Program-made: the position numbers and the translations under genes
Assembly (NCBI RefSeq): GCF_036030735.1
Contig: NZ_CP107928.1
Location: forward strand, 9,176,001 to 9,240,000
Source: Streptomyces sp. NBC_00425
GTDB lineage: Bacteria > Actinomycetota > Actinomycetes > Streptomycetales > Streptomycetaceae
Direction of reading: 5' to 3'
DNA length: 64,000 nt
The notes under the pieces: generated by a model
What the model saw: the letters and a program-made list of their open reading frames with translations, nothing else
Database searches by the model: none
What the model was told of the DNA's origin: nothing
Part shown: positions 42,738-53,009 of the stretch, one piece after another
How positions within the stretch are numbered: position 1 is the stretch's first letter
How the letters are laid out: every line of letters begins with the position of its first letter

Positions 42738-43220
42738 TCACCGCCAGTTCTGGTGCCGGTTGCCTGGATCGCATCCGATGGTGCGCAGGCCGAACTCGCT
42801 GTCGTCCAGGCATTCGCTGGTCGCCTGGTTCTCCAGGGAGATCGCGCCGCCGCCGCGCTGCCACACCCACCAGCTCTGCTGGGTCGAGGAGTTGCAGGGC
42901 CTGGTGGCGAGGGTGACTCCGTCGTCGTAGAGGCAGCGCCCGGTGGCGACGTTGCGGAACTGGCGGGTGCCGTCGTTCCACACGTGGACGCGCCAGTTCT
43001 GGTAGTTCGAACCGTTGCAGCTGAAGCCGCGCAGCCCGGCGGCCGAGTCGTCGAGACAGGAGCCGGTGGCGGCATTGCCGTAATGCTCGACGGCGTCGGC
43101 TGCCTGGGCCGGTGCGGCGAACGCGCCGAGCACGGAGAGGGCGGCGGCTGCGGTGGCGATGCCGGCCTGGCCGCGCGCTGTCAGACGCGGACGAGAGCGG
43201 GTGTTCGCGGAGTGGGGCAT
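42738..43220 (-). CDS. Secreted ricin-type (RICIN) lectin-domain protein
   Basis: A 160-residue protein: signal peptide to about residue 40 (AALSVLGAFAAPAQA), then one beta-trefoil of three repeats marked by the Q-x-W motifs YQNWRVHVW, QQSWWVW and HQNWR. Cys pairs (SCLDDSAAGLRGFSC, RCLYDDGVTLATRPC, ECLDDSEFGLRTIGC) link each repeat. A carbohydrate-binding role outside the cell is expected; there is no catalytic domain, so it is a stand-alone lectin. It ends abruptly after the last motif. Confidence 0.85.
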   Translation of the reverse strand: MPHSANTRSRPRLTARGQAGIATAAAALSVLGAFAAPAQAADAVEHYGNAATGSCLDDSAAGLRGFSCNGSNYQNWRVHVWNDGTRQFRNVATGRCLYDDGVTLATRPCNSSTQQSWWVWQRGGGAISLENQATSECLDDSEFGLRTIGCDPGNRHQNWR

Positions 43221-43427
43221 GTCGGATCCATTCAGCAGGTGGAACGCTGGAACGCGGAGTTCGACAGTGGCGTGCTGTGCACCGCACGCCGTGCTGTCAC
43301 TGGAACCATCGTGCTGACGTGCCGGACGGGCGAACAGGTCACGAACCGTTCACCTGTGACCGGTCGGCCGGCGGCCGGTCGCCGCATGCCGCATGACGCA
43401 GGGGCCGGGCGTGTGCGGCGCGTGGCG

Positions 43428-45713
43428 TCAGCGGGTGCCGTCCGGGTCGCTTCCTCGGCCCAGCCCGTCGAGCCGGCGGTCCACCTCTTCGGCTTCCTGA
43501 TCTCGTCCCTGTTGCCGGTACAGATTCCGCGCCTGCCGCCATACGCCGAGGGCCTGGTCGTCGCGGCCCAGCGCGGCGTGGGCGTGACCGAGCCGGTCGA
43601 GCGTGTCGGCGGTTTCGTAGGTGTTGTCGAGGTCGCCGTAGAGGCTTATGGCCTGGAGGTAGTGCCGGACGGCGTCGTCATGCCGGCCACTGTGATGGTC
43701 GATGTAGCCGAGGCTGTCCAGCGTCTGTGCCTGGCCGTTCACGTCCTGGTGGTGGTGGTAGAGGGCGAGGGCGGCCCGGCAGTGCTCGCGGGCGGTGTCG
43801 TGATCCCCGAGACGCGCGGCGTACCAGCCCACGGCGTTGAGTGCGTTGGCCTCACCGATCGGCTGGTCCAGGCCGCGATACAGGTCGAGCGAACGTCTGG
43901 CGTGCTCGAGAGCGCGCCTGCCGTCGGGCCAGATCGACGCGAGTGTGTAGTGCGCCTTGGCCTGGAGGGCGCGGTCGTTCTGCTGCTCGCTGAGGGCGAG
44001 CGCCTGGTTCATGGCGGCGATCGCCTCCTGATGGTGCCCGAGTACGACGTGGGCGCGGCCCAGAAGCCGATAGGTGAGGATCTGGGCGCCGACGTCGGGC
44101 AGGCGGCCGGCGGAGTCGACGGCGATCTGCCACGCGCCGAGCTGATCGTGGCGGTGACCTCGCCGGTAGTGGAAGTCGTACAGTGTCCAGGCCAGTTGCC
44201 AGGCCGTCCGGTGGAGGCCATGCGCGACGGCGGTGCGCTGGGCGGCGAGCAGGTTCCTGTGCTCGGTGTCGAACCAGTCCATCGCGGCCGGGATGTCGGG
44301 CAGCGGCTGTGGGCTGCAGGCGGGCAGCGGCGGGGCGAGCTCGATGGGGTCGCGATGGGAGTCCAGGAGACGGGCGGCGGCGTACGCGGTGTGCGTGTAG
44401 AAGTCGAGCACCCGCCGCAACGCCGTCTCGCGTGCGCTGTCGGACAGTTGGTGGGCGGTGGCGGCGTGACGGCGGATGAGGTCGTGCATCCGGTAGCGGC
44501 CGACGGCGTCCTGGTCGACCAGGGACGCCTGCTCCAGGTTGCGCAGCACGGCCCTGGTCCGGCTCCTGCCGAGGCCGGTGAGGCTGGTGGCGGCAGGCAG
44601 GCTGATGTCGGGTCCGGGTGCCATCGCGAGCAGAGCGAAGACCTCGGCTTCCTCGTCGGTCAACGCCCGGTGGGACCACGAGAGCACCGCGGGCAGGCTC
44701 GCGGCGGGGTCGGCGTCGTCCAGTACGTCGAGTGCGCCCTCGCGCAGTTCGCCGGCCAGATCGGCCAGGGACATGTGGGGATGGGTGTGGGCGCGGCCGG
44801 CGACGATGCTGAGTGCCAGTGGGAACCCGCCGCACAGACCGACGAGGTCTTCGACCGCCGAGGGCTCGGCGTCGACGCGTCCCGTGCCGAGTCGGGCCAC
44901 GAGGAGCGCGTTGGCCTCGGCGTCGGTGAGCGTGCCGACGGACAGGTGGCGGGCGCCGTGCCCGGTGATCAGGCCCGACAGTCGGTTGCGGCTGGTGACC
45001 GCCACGGTGCAGGTGTCTCCGCCCGGCAGCAGAGACGTGACGTGGGCGGTGTCCGCGGCGTTGTCGAGCACCAGCAGCATCCGCTTGTCCGCCACCAGGC
45101 TGCGGAACAGCGCCGCCTGAGCGTGTGGGGCGACGGGGATGCGTCCGGGGTCGACGCCCAGGGCGTCGAGGAAGCCGCGGACCGCCACGGCCGGGTCCAT
45201 GGGGTCGCCGTCGGGGCTGAAGCCCCGAAGGTCGACGAAGAGTTGCCCGTCGGGGAACCGGTCGGCGTTGCGGTGAGCCCAGTGCAGGATGAGCCATGAC
45301 TTGCCGACCCCGCCGGCTCCGGCGATCGCGGAGATGACCACGGGGGCCGCCGCGCCCGAACCGGAGCGCAGCGCGGCGTCCAGGCGGTCGAGTTCGTGAC
45401 GGCGACCCACGAACGGCACCGGTGGGGAGGGCAGTTGGCGCGGTACGGGCATCGTCGGGCGTTCAGCCGCGCCCGACGCCGCGCCCGACGCCGCTCCCGC
45501 CGCCGCGGCCAGCAGTTCGTCCAGTTCGGCCGGCCGTAGGTCGAGCGCGCAGGCCAGTTGACGTACCGACGCAAGCTGTGGGTTGCGCCGCTTGCCGGTC
45601 TCCATGCCGCGGATGGTGCTGACCGAGACGCCGGAACGCTCGGAGAGGGATTCCTGGGTCAGTCCCGCGCGTAACCGGAACCGCCGGACTGTCGTGGCGA
45701 AGGCACCTTCCAT
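43428..45713 (-). CDS. XRE HTH - NB-ARC ATPase - TPR regulator
   Basis: A 761-residue STAND-type protein. Residues 5-62 are a XRE HTH (LRAGLTQESLSERSGVSVST). The NB-ARC ATPase follows: Walker A AIAGAGGVGKSWLILHWAH, Walker B RMLLVLDNA, and the GxP-type CGGFPLALSIVAGR. From about 430 there are TPR repeats (TYRLLGRAHVVLGHHQEAIA, AQTLDSLGYIDHHSGRHDDA). ATG 45713 follows AGGAAGG. Such proteins act as ligand-gated transcriptional switches in Streptomyces (AfsR-like design, but with XRE in place of SARP). The regulated genes are unknown. Confidence 0.88.
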   Translation of the reverse strand: MEGAFATTVRRFRLRAGLTQESLSERSGVSVSTIRGMETGKRRNPQLASVRQLACALDLRPAELDELLAAAAGAASGAASGAAERPTMPVPRQLPSPPVPFVGRRHELDRLDAALRSGSGAAAPVVISAIAGAGGVGKSWLILHWAHRNADRFPDGQLFVDLRGFSPDGDPMDPAVAVRGFLDALGVDPGRIPVAPHAQAALFRSLVADKRMLLVLDNAADTAHVTSLLPGGDTCTVAVTSRNRLSGLITGHGARHLSVGTLTDAEANALLVARLGTGRVDAEPSAVEDLVGLCGGFPLALSIVAGRAHTHPHMSLADLAGELREGALDVLDDADPAASLPAVLSWSHRALTDEEAEVFALLAMAPGPDISLPAATSLTGLGRSRTRAVLRNLEQASLVDQDAVGRYRMHDLIRRHAATAHQLSDSARETALRRVLDFYTHTAYAAARLLDSHRDPIELAPPLPACSPQPLPDIPAAMDWFDTEHRNLLAAQRTAVAHGLHRTAWQLAWTLYDFHYRRGHRHDQLGAWQIAVDSAGRLPDVGAQILTYRLLGRAHVVLGHHQEAIAAMNQALALSEQQNDRALQAKAHYTLASIWPDGRRALEHARRSLDLYRGLDQPIGEANALNAVGWYAARLGDHDTAREHCRAALALYHHHQDVNGQAQTLDSLGYIDHHSGRHDDAVRHYLQAISLYGDLDNTYETADTLDRLGHAHAALGRDDQALGVWRQARNLYRQQGRDQEAEEVDRRLDGLGRGSDPDGTR

Positions 45714-46012
45714 GTGAACCTTCCTACCAGGCAGATCGAACACAGCCGACCTGCCGCCTTGGCCACAGGGCGACGCGACCGTGACGGTGCGGCACGGTCG
45801 CGTCGCCGCGCCACCGTGGCTGCGCCGTCTGTCCGAGACACGCCGGAAGCGGTCGAACGGGCGCTCTTGCAGGCCGGCGCCCGGACCGTTTCGGGGCCAC
45901 CGCGTGTCGCGTGCGCCACCGTGCTCTCCGGCCGGCTCCCACCTCGCCGACCTTGCGGTCGGTGGTCGTGAGGCGGGGGCCGGCGGACTGCCCGGTGTGG
46001 TGGGCGGACGCG

Positions 46013-46462
46013 TCAGCGGGTGTGGGTGGTCCGGTGCTCGGTGAGCGAGGCGCAGTTGGAGCCGGTCACCTGTACGTAGGTGTTGGCGATCCCGCCGCCC
46101 CAGTCGACGCAGTGGCCCTTGCCGATGACGTAGGAGGGCCCCGCGTACGAGGTGTAGTACCCGTTGTCGCTGTCGCCCTCGTTGGTGTCGGGGACGTAGA
46201 TCCAGGCGGTCATGTCCACCGCGGCGCCGGGGTTGTTGCGGATGGTGACGACGCAGTTGTTGCCGTTGGAGGCGTTGTAGGCGAGGTAGACGGTGCCCAG
46301 CGAGCCGACGGGCGCGGAGTTCACCGTCTTGTAGCCGCTTCCGCAGACCTTCTGCGGTGTGGTGTTGGGTGCGGCGGACGCGGGCGCCGCGAGGGCGGTC
46401 GTGGCCCCCAGCGACAGAGCCGCCAGTGCGGCGGCGCCCAGCATGGAGTGAGTGAAGCGCAT
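46013..46462 (-). CDS. Secreted spore-associated-protein-like protein, copy B
   Basis: A 149-residue paralogue of the protein at 25099-25548. The signal peptide is almost identical (MRFTHSMLGAAALAALSLGA), and NTTPQKVCGSGYKTVNSAPV, NCVVTIRNNPGAAVDMTAWI and GKGHCVDWGG are shared. Differences cluster in the middle loop (PDTNEGDSDNGYYTS). About 130 bp upstream of both genes are conserved too, including TTACTCCTGCCTTATGTGAC, so the duplication carried its promoter. Confidence 0.85.
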   Translation of the reverse strand: MRFTHSMLGAAALAALSLGATTALAAPASAAPNTTPQKVCGSGYKTVNSAPVGSLGTVYLAYNASNGNNCVVTIRNNPGAAVDMTAWIYVPDTNEGDSDNGYYTSYAGPSYVIGKGHCVDWGGGIANTYVQVTGSNCASLTEHRTTHTR

Positions 46463-46628
46463 ATTTCCCCCTTGTGTGCTTAGGAGTTCATTACTCCTGC
46501 CTTATGTGACGGGCGTGGCCTACGGATGGTTGTGCCGGACCCAATGGCATTTTCGGTCACAACTGGTACTGTGATTGGCTGAGTTGGAACGCAACCGGAG
46601 GGATCTTTCAAGGGCGCCCCGAGGTGTG

Positions 46629-46850
46629 TCATCCGCCTCCGGCGCCTTCTGCCTCCCAGCGCAGCAGGTCGCCCGGCTGGCACTCGAGCGCCTCGCAGAG
46701 CGCGGCGAGCGTCGCGAAGCGCACCGCCCGTGCGCGGCCGTTCTTGAGTACCGCGAGGTTGGCGGGCGTGATCCCTATGCGGTCCGCGAGTTCGCCCACG
46801 GACATCTTGCGCTTGGCCAGCATCACGTCGATGTCGACGGTGATCGGCAT
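46629..46850 (-). CDS. XRE-family (YozG/Cro-like) small regulator
   Basis: A 73-residue HTH protein, MPITVDIDVMLAKRKMSVGE, then LADRIGITPANLAVLKNGRA and LCEALECQPGDLLRWEAEG. This short YozG type almost always follows a DUF2975 membrane gene. The start overlaps that gene's stop by one base (TGATG at 46852-46848). It probably represses its own operon by binding CTATCGAT-A-ATCGATAG upstream. Confidence 0.85.
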   Translation of the reverse strand: MPITVDIDVMLAKRKMSVGELADRIGITPANLAVLKNGRARAVRFATLAALCEALECQPGDLLRWEAEGAGGG

Positions 46851-47335
46851 CAGATCACCTCGTCCAACTCGGCCTGCATCTTCACCGCTTCGACGTCGCG
46901 TGCGACGGCCTGGGCGAGCAGCATCCGCAGCACGAGGACGATGAGCGCGATTCCCAGGATGGCCACGCCGACCCCGCCCATGATGACGGTGACGCCCGGG
47001 TCGTCCCGCTGGCCGGGCGCATTGACGGCCGTCACCGCGAACCACAGGAGGCCGGCCGCGACGATCGCGCCGATCACTCCGTCCACGTACCGGAAGGCGG
47101 AGTGGGAGAACACGGTTCCGCGGCGCACCATCGTCACCAGCCGCCCCACGCAGACCACGGCGACCTGGACCGACACCATGCCCAGGATCGTGATCACGCG
47201 CAGCGGGGTCAGCGGGAGGGACCCGTCCTCCGGGTCGGTGGCCAGTGCCCACGCCATCGACGCCTGTACGAACACGGTGCCGGCGAGCACCACCACGAGT
47301 ACGGCGCGCAGCGCACCGACGGTCAGTTTTCCCAC
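46850..47335 (-). CDS. DUF2975 membrane protein
   Basis: A 161-residue protein with four predicted membrane helices (GALRAVLVVVLAGTVFVQAS, VITILGMVSVQVAVVCVGRL, YVDGVIGAIVAAGLLWFAVT and VGVAILGIALIVLVLRMLLA). The GTVFSHSAFRYVD loop is typical of DUF2975. GTG 47335 follows GGAAGGA; ATG 47350 is an alternative. It is coupled to the YozG-like regulator. The pair may form a membrane signal/regulator module; function is unknown. Confidence 0.82.
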   Translation of the reverse strand: MGKLTVGALRAVLVVVLAGTVFVQASMAWALATDPEDGSLPLTPLRVITILGMVSVQVAVVCVGRLVTMVRRGTVFSHSAFRYVDGVIGAIVAAGLLWFAVTAVNAPGQRDDPGVTVIMGGVGVAILGIALIVLVLRMLLAQAVARDVEAVKMQAELDEVI

Positions 47336-47367
47336 GGCCCGTCCTTCCATCGAGTTGCGATGGAAAT

Positions 47368-47384
47368 CTATCGATAATCGATAG
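47368..47384. promoter_or_regulatory. Palindrome upstream of the DUF2975-XRE operon
   Basis: CTATCGAT-A-ATCGATAG is a perfect 17-bp palindrome located 33 bp upstream of GTG 47335. Its position fits an autorepressor site for the XRE protein. Confidence 0.65.
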
Positions 47385-47655
47385 GTTGAGCAAGCCTTGC
47401 GGGTGGGTGGACGACGGTTTCGCACCGTCGTGAGACGCGATCGGGACGGGAAGGGGTCCCCGGACGGCGACTTGCGTTGGAGTGCGCTCCAGGGCGTAGC
47501 GTCGCGGACACCGCGGCACACGGGACCCATGCGACCCGGACCTCTCACAGGATGCCGAACGGTGGAATCCGTCGCTAGATGGACGAGGGCGTGGGCCTCG
47601 TGGCGTCCGAACGACGAACGACGAACGAGTTTGCAGGGAAAGGCTGGGATACGAC

Positions 47656-48645
<990 letters not shown>

Positions 48646-48709
48646 CGCTGGGAGCGGACGGGTGCGCCGCGGGACGTGAGCGGTCCCGTGGCGCCGGCCG
48701 CCGGCGGGC

Positions 48710-50665
48710 TCAGCCGGTGTGGACGCGGGGGCGGCGGGCGCGGTCCGGCTCGGCCTCGCGCAGGACCTCGCGGGTGACCGGGGCGACCTCGCCCTGGCCG
48801 AAGAGGAAGAACCGCAGGAAGTTGGCGAACGGGCCGCCCTCGGTCCACTCGAAGTAGATGTGCGGCACGCAGCCCGTCCGGTCGCGGACGTGGAGGAGGA
48901 GGGCTGCGAGGGCGTTGGAGACGGAGGAGGACTCCAGGGTCAGCACGCGGTAGCGGTTGTGCAGGACCTCGCCGCGTACCGTCAGGCCCGACTCGAACTC
49001 GGAAGGGTCGGTCACCGTCACCTCGACGAAGACGAAGTCCTCCTGCTCCGGCATGTCGTTGTCGGCCCGGATCTGCTCGATCTTGTCGCGGTACTCGGCC
49101 TTGTCGCGTTGGTCGGGCTCGTTGGCGATGAACCGTATCCTGCGGCTGGCCATGTCCCGGATGAATCGTTCCGCCATCGCGTCCAGCGTGACGCTGGTGA
49201 CGCGGAGCTCGAAGGCCCGGGCCAGCCGGGACAGCAGCGAGACGAGGATGATGCCGGCGATGAAGCAGGCGCCGATCTTGACGCCGTCGGGGCGCTCGAT
49301 GACGTTCGCGACGGTGACGTAGAGGAACACGGCCGAGATGACGGCGAAGCCGATCGTCCAGCCCCGCTGGCCGGCCTTGCGGGCGGCGATGGTCACGGCG
49401 ATCGCCGCCGAGCTGATGAGCACCAGGACGCCGGTCGCGTACGCCCCGCCCTGCGCGTCTACGTCCGCGTCGAAGATCCACGTGACGAGGAAGCCGATGA
49501 GGGTGAAGACGATGACCATCGGGCGGACGGCCCGCGCCCAGTGCGGGGCCATGCCGTAGCGGGGCAGGTAGCGCGGCATCAGGTTCAGCAGGCCGGCCAT
49601 CGCCGACGCGCCCGCGAACCACAGGATCGCGATCGTCGACACGTCGTAGACCGTGCCGAACGCGTTGCCCAGGTACTCGTGGGCGAGGTAGGCGAGGGCG
49701 CGCCCGTTGGCCGGGCCTCCGGACTCGAAGTCCTTCTCCGGGATGAGGAGGGTGGTGATGAAACTGGTGGCGATCAGAAAGACGCTCATGATGAGCGCGG
49801 CGGTCGTCAGCAGCTTCTTCGTGTCGCGGATCCGCCCCCGGGGGTGTTCCTCCGTGTCGACGTCGTCCCCCTTCACATGGGGCATGACGGCGACTCCGGT
49901 CTCGAAGCCGGACAGGCCCAGCGCCAGTTTGGGGAAGACCAGCAGCGCCACGCCGACCATGGCGAAGACGTTGCCGTGCTCGGCGGTGAGCGCGCTGGAC
50001 CAGTCGGTGATCACATGGCCGGCCGTGGCGACGTGCCACATGCCGACGACGACGACCACGACGTTCAGCGTGAGATAGACGCCCACCAGGGCGACCGCGA
50101 CGCCGATCGCCTCCAGGAAGCCCTTGAGGAACACCGCGCCGAGCAGGGCGACCAGGATCAGCGTGATCAGCAGTTGCTTGTCGTGCAGCGTGCTGGTCAG
50201 ATGCGGGTTCTCGACGAGATGCGTCGAGGCGTCGGCCGCCGAAAGGGTGATGGTGATCAGGAAATCGGTGGCGGCGAAGCCCAGGAGGGTCAGGACGAAG
50301 AGCTTGCCCTGCCAGAAGGACAGCAGCCGCTCGAGCATCGAGATCGAGCCCTCGCCGTGCGGACTCTCCTCCGCCACCCGGCGGTAGACCGGAAGGGCGC
50401 CGGCCAAAGTGACCATGACGAGCACGATGGTCGCGACGGGGGAGAGCAGGCCGGCCGCGAGGGCGGCGATACCGGGCTGGTAGCCGAGAGTGGAGAAGTA
50501 GTCGACGCCGGTCAGGCACATCACCCGGTACCAGGGCTGGCCCTTGTGCGGGGCCTCGGGCGCGGCGTGCGGGCCGGTGTGGCCGCCGGACCTGCCCATG
50601 TCGGACAGGCCCTGGAGCATCCACATCCGCAGACGGCTCGGCGGCGGGTGTTCGGTGGTGGCCAT
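48710..50665 (-). CDS. APC-superfamily permease, candidate potassium transporter
   Basis: A 651-residue protein with about 12 membrane helices followed by a ~150-residue cytoplasmic domain. [20 protein letters not shown] and [20 protein letters not shown] open the core; [20 protein letters not shown] lies in helix 6-7. The C-terminal domain ([40 protein letters not shown]) is unlike amino-acid permeases. The size, the topology and the divergent kdpFABC recall KimA-type high-affinity K+ importers, but this is inference. ATG 50665 follows GGGAG. Confidence 0.75.
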   Translation of the reverse strand: MATTEHPPPSRLRMWMLQGLSDMGRSGGHTGPHAAPEAPHKGQPWYRVMCLTGVDYFSTLGYQPGIAALAAGLLSPVATIVLVMVTLAGALPVYRRVAEESPHGEGSISMLERLLSFWQGKLFVLTLLGFAATDFLITITLSAADASTHLVENPHLTSTLHDKQLLITLILVALLGAVFLKGFLEAIGVAVALVGVYLTLNVVVVVVGMWHVATAGHVITDWSSALTAEHGNVFAMVGVALLVFPKLALGLSGFETGVAVMPHVKGDDVDTEEHPRGRIRDTKKLLTTAALIMSVFLIATSFITTLLIPEKDFESGGPANGRALAYLAHEYLGNAFGTVYDVSTIAILWFAGASAMAGLLNLMPRYLPRYGMAPHWARAVRPMVIVFTLIGFLVTWIFDADVDAQGGAYATGVLVLISSAAIAVTIAARKAGQRGWTIGFAVISAVFLYVTVANVIERPDGVKIGACFIAGIILVSLLSRLARAFELRVTSVTLDAMAERFIRDMASRRIRFIANEPDQRDKAEYRDKIEQIRADNDMPEQEDFVFVEVTVTDPSEFESGLTVRGEVLHNRYRVLTLESSSVSNALAALLLHVRDRTGCVPHIYFEWTEGGPFANFLRFFLFGQGEVAPVTREVLREAEPDRARRPRVHTG

Positions 50666-51169
50666 CGGCGTGCGCTCCCGGTGTGCGGTTCGGCGTGTGG
50701 TTTCGGCCATCACGCGGACGGCGCTACCAGCGTATGCAGAGAGTGACGTGAAGGCCGAGGGATGGATCACACACCGGCGTCAGGGTTGCGTTAAGACCGG
50801 CCGTGGCACGTCAGCGCCCCCTCACGCGGCAGCTGTTCCGGGCGCGCAGGCGACCGGCGAAGCGCCGATCGTCGTGTGGGCGAGTGGGTGCGAGGGGACG
50901 CCCGGCCGCTGGTCGGGGTCGCGCTCCCGCTGCTGGTGGCGTTCGTTCACGGCCTGGGACGACCCGAGTAACCCGAGCGATCGGGAGCGATCCGGACGAC
51001 CGGGACAACCGTCGGCAGGGGCCTCCGGGCAGCCGCCGTAAGAGTCCCGTCAAGGGGCCGCCGCCCGCCGTAAGGGAGTCGTCAACGGTCGACCGATTCC
51101 GGCCAGGGGCGGGTTTCCTCTGAGTGTCCGCTTCTCTTCAGACCCTTTCCCCAGTCCTAGGAGTTCGCG
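50666..51169. promoter_or_regulatory. 504-bp divergent region, permease / kdp
   Basis: No gene was seen. Two direct repeats, CCGCCGTAAGAGTCCCGTCAA (51033-51053) and CCGCCGTAAGGGAGTCGTCAA (51064-51084 approximately), lie 32 bp apart upstream of the kdp genes and could bind a response regulator such as KdpE. No kdpDE genes are in the window. Confidence 0.45.
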
Positions 51170-51253
51170 ATGGCCGATCTGGCCTTCGTCCTCACCACGA
51201 TCGCGGTGTTCGCGCTGGTGGTCCTCGTCGCCAAGGGGGTGACCAAGCTGTGA
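51170..51253 (+). CDS. 27-residue membrane peptide preceding kdpF
   Basis: ATG 51170 follows TAGGAG. The product, [27 protein letters not shown], is a single membrane helix with a positive C-terminal end. The stop overlaps the kdpF GTG by GTGA. KdpF is itself a 29-residue one-helix subunit, so two such peptides in a row suggest an extra small subunit or regulator of the Kdp pump. It would be missed by length-filtered gene calling. Confidence 0.7.
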   Translation: MADLAFVLTTIAVFALVVLVAKGVTKL

Positions 51254-51339
51254 CCGCCGAGAACATCGTCGGCCTCGTCGTGGCCGTCGCCCTGCTGGGC
51301 TACCTCGTCCTCGCCCTGATCTTCCCGGAGAGGTTCTGA
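51250..51339 (+). CDS. kdpF: Kdp potassium pump, small stabilising subunit F
   Basis: The 29-residue product [29 protein letters not shown] has the characteristic LALIFPERF ending of KdpF, the one-helix peptide that stabilises KdpFABC in the membrane. GTG 51250 overlaps the previous stop; kdpA starts 5 bp after the stop. Confidence 0.88.
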   Translation: MTAENIVGLVVAVALLGYLVLALIFPERF

Positions 51340-51344
51340 GCGGC

Positions 51345-53009
51345 ATGGGTCCCGTACTCGCCGGCGTGCTCCAACTGCTCGCGCTCATCGCGGCCCTGGC
51401 GCTCGCCTACGTCCCCCTCGGCACCCACATGGCCAAGGTCTACTCCTCCGACAGGCACTGGCGCGTCGAGAAGTGGATCTACAAGGGCATCGGCGCCGAC
51501 CCGGACACCGAGATGCGCTGGCCCGCGTATCTGCGCGGCGTCCTCGCCTTCTCGGCCGTCTCGGTCCTCTTCCTGTACCTGCTCCAGCGGATCCAGGGCC
51601 ATCTGCCGGGCTCGCTCGGCTTCAGGGCGATCGACCCGGACCAGGCGTTCAACACCGCCGCGTCCTTCGTCACCAACACCGACTGGCAGTCGTACTACGG
51701 CGAGCAGGCCATGGGCCACGTCGTGCAGACGGCCGGACTGGCCGTGCAGAACTTCGTGTCCGCCGCCGTCGGCATCGCGGTGGCGGTGGCACTGGTACGG
51801 GGGTTCGCGCGGTCGCGTACCGGCGAGCTGGGCAACTTCTGGTCCGACCTGGTCCGCGGAACGCTCCGCATCCTGCTGCCGCTCTCCGTCGTCGCCGCGA
51901 TCGTCCTGGTCGCGTGCGGCGCCATCCAGAACTTCTCCGGCATCCACGAGGTCGGCCGGTTCATGGGCGGCTCGCAGCAGTGGAACGGCGGTGCGGTCGC
52001 CTCCCAGGAGGCCATCAAGGAGATCGGCACCAACGGCGGGGGCTACTTCAACGCCAACAGTGCCCACCCCTTCGAGAACCCCACCCCCTTCACGAACCTC
52101 TTCGAGATCTTCCTGCTGCTCGTCATCCCGTTCGCGCTGACCCGCACCTTCGGCATCATGGTCGGTTCCCTCAGGCAGGGCTACGCGATCCTCGCGACCA
52201 TGGGGACCATCTGGGTCGGCTTCATCGCGCTGATGATGTGGACCGAGTTCGCCCACCACGGCCCGGCGCTGCAGATCGCCGGGGGAGCCATGGAGGGCAA
52301 GGAGACCCGCATCGGTGTCGGCGCCTCGTCGATCTTCGCGGTGTCGACGACGCTCACCTCGACCGGCGCGGTGGACTCGTTCCACTCCTCCTACACGGGT
52401 CTGGGCGGCGGGATCGCCATGCTGGGCATGCAGCTGGGCGAGATCGCGCCCGGCGGCACCGGTTCCGGCCTCTACGGCATGCTGATCATGGCGATCATCG
52501 CGGTGTTCATCGCCGGCCTCATGGTCGGCCGCACGCCCGAGTACCTGGGCAAGAAGATCGGCACCCGTGAGATCAAGTTCGCCGCCTGCTACATCCTGAT
52601 CACGCCGACGCTGGTGCTCGTGCTCACCGCCGCCGCGATGGCCCTGCCCACCCCGGTCGACTCCATGACCAACTCCGGCGCGCACGGATTCTCCGAGATC
52701 CTCTACGCCTACACCTCGGCCGCGAACAACAACGGCTCGGCCTTCGCCGGGCTGAACGCGGACACCCAGTGGTTCAACACCACACTGGGGCTGGCCATGG
52801 TGCTGGGCCGCTTCCTGCCGATCGTGTTCGTGCTGGCACTGGCCGGCTCGCTCGCCGAGCAGAAGCCGGTGCCGGTCACCGCGGGCACCCTGCGCACCGA
52901 GAAGCCGCTGTTCACCGGTCTGCTGGTCGGCGCGATCCTGATCGTCACCGGTCTGACCTACTTCCCGGCGCTCGCGCTGGGCCCGCTGGCCGAGGGACTG
53001 GCGTCATGA
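51345..53009 (+). CDS. kdpA: Kdp potassium pump, K+-channel-like subunit A
   Basis: A 554-residue polytopic protein related to K+ channels. The pore/selectivity segments include [60 protein letters not shown] and [20 protein letters not shown], the four P-loops. The [13 protein letters not shown] segment is conserved. The length equals the family norm (~550). Its TGA overlaps the kdpB ATG (ATGA). With KdpB it takes up K+ at low external potassium. Confidence 0.95.
   Translation: MGPVLAGVLQLLALIAALALAYVPLGTHMAKVYSSDRHWRVEKWIYKGIGADPDTEMRWPAYLRGVLAFSAVSVLFLYLLQRIQGHLPGSLGFRAIDPDQAFNTAASFVTNTDWQSYYGEQAMGHVVQTAGLAVQNFVSAAVGIAVAVALVRGFARSRTGELGNFWSDLVRGTLRILLPLSVVAAIVLVACGAIQNFSGIHEVGRFMGGSQQWNGGAVASQEAIKEIGTNGGGYFNANSAHPFENPTPFTNLFEIFLLLVIPFALTRTFGIMVGSLRQGYAILATMGTIWVGFIALMMWTEFAHHGPALQIAGGAMEGKETRIGVGASSIFAVSTTLTSTGAVDSFHSSYTGLGGGIAMLGMQLGEIAPGGTGSGLYGMLIMAIIAVFIAGLMVGRTPEYLGKKIGTREIKFAACYILITPTLVLVLTAAAMALPTPVDSMTNSGAHGFSEILYAYTSAANNNGSAFAGLNADTQWFNTTLGLAMVLGRFLPIVFVLALAGSLAEQKPVPVTAGTLRTEKPLFTGLLVGAILIVTGLTYFPALALGPLAEGLAS

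Noticed and set aside
42588..45299. A 903-codon open frame on the plus strand
   Set aside because: It is exactly antisense to the NB-ARC/TPR regulator, is Val/Gly/Arg-rich and lacks any family motif; such shadows are common in high-GC DNA.
48719..50746. A 675-codon open frame on the plus strand
   Set aside because: It is antisense to the permease gene, rich in charged residues with no domain; composition is that of a shadow frame.
50666..51169. A c-di-AMP (ydaO-type) riboswitch before kdp
   Set aside because: I looked for its conserved G-rich core segments and did not find a convincing match; a covariance-model search would decide.
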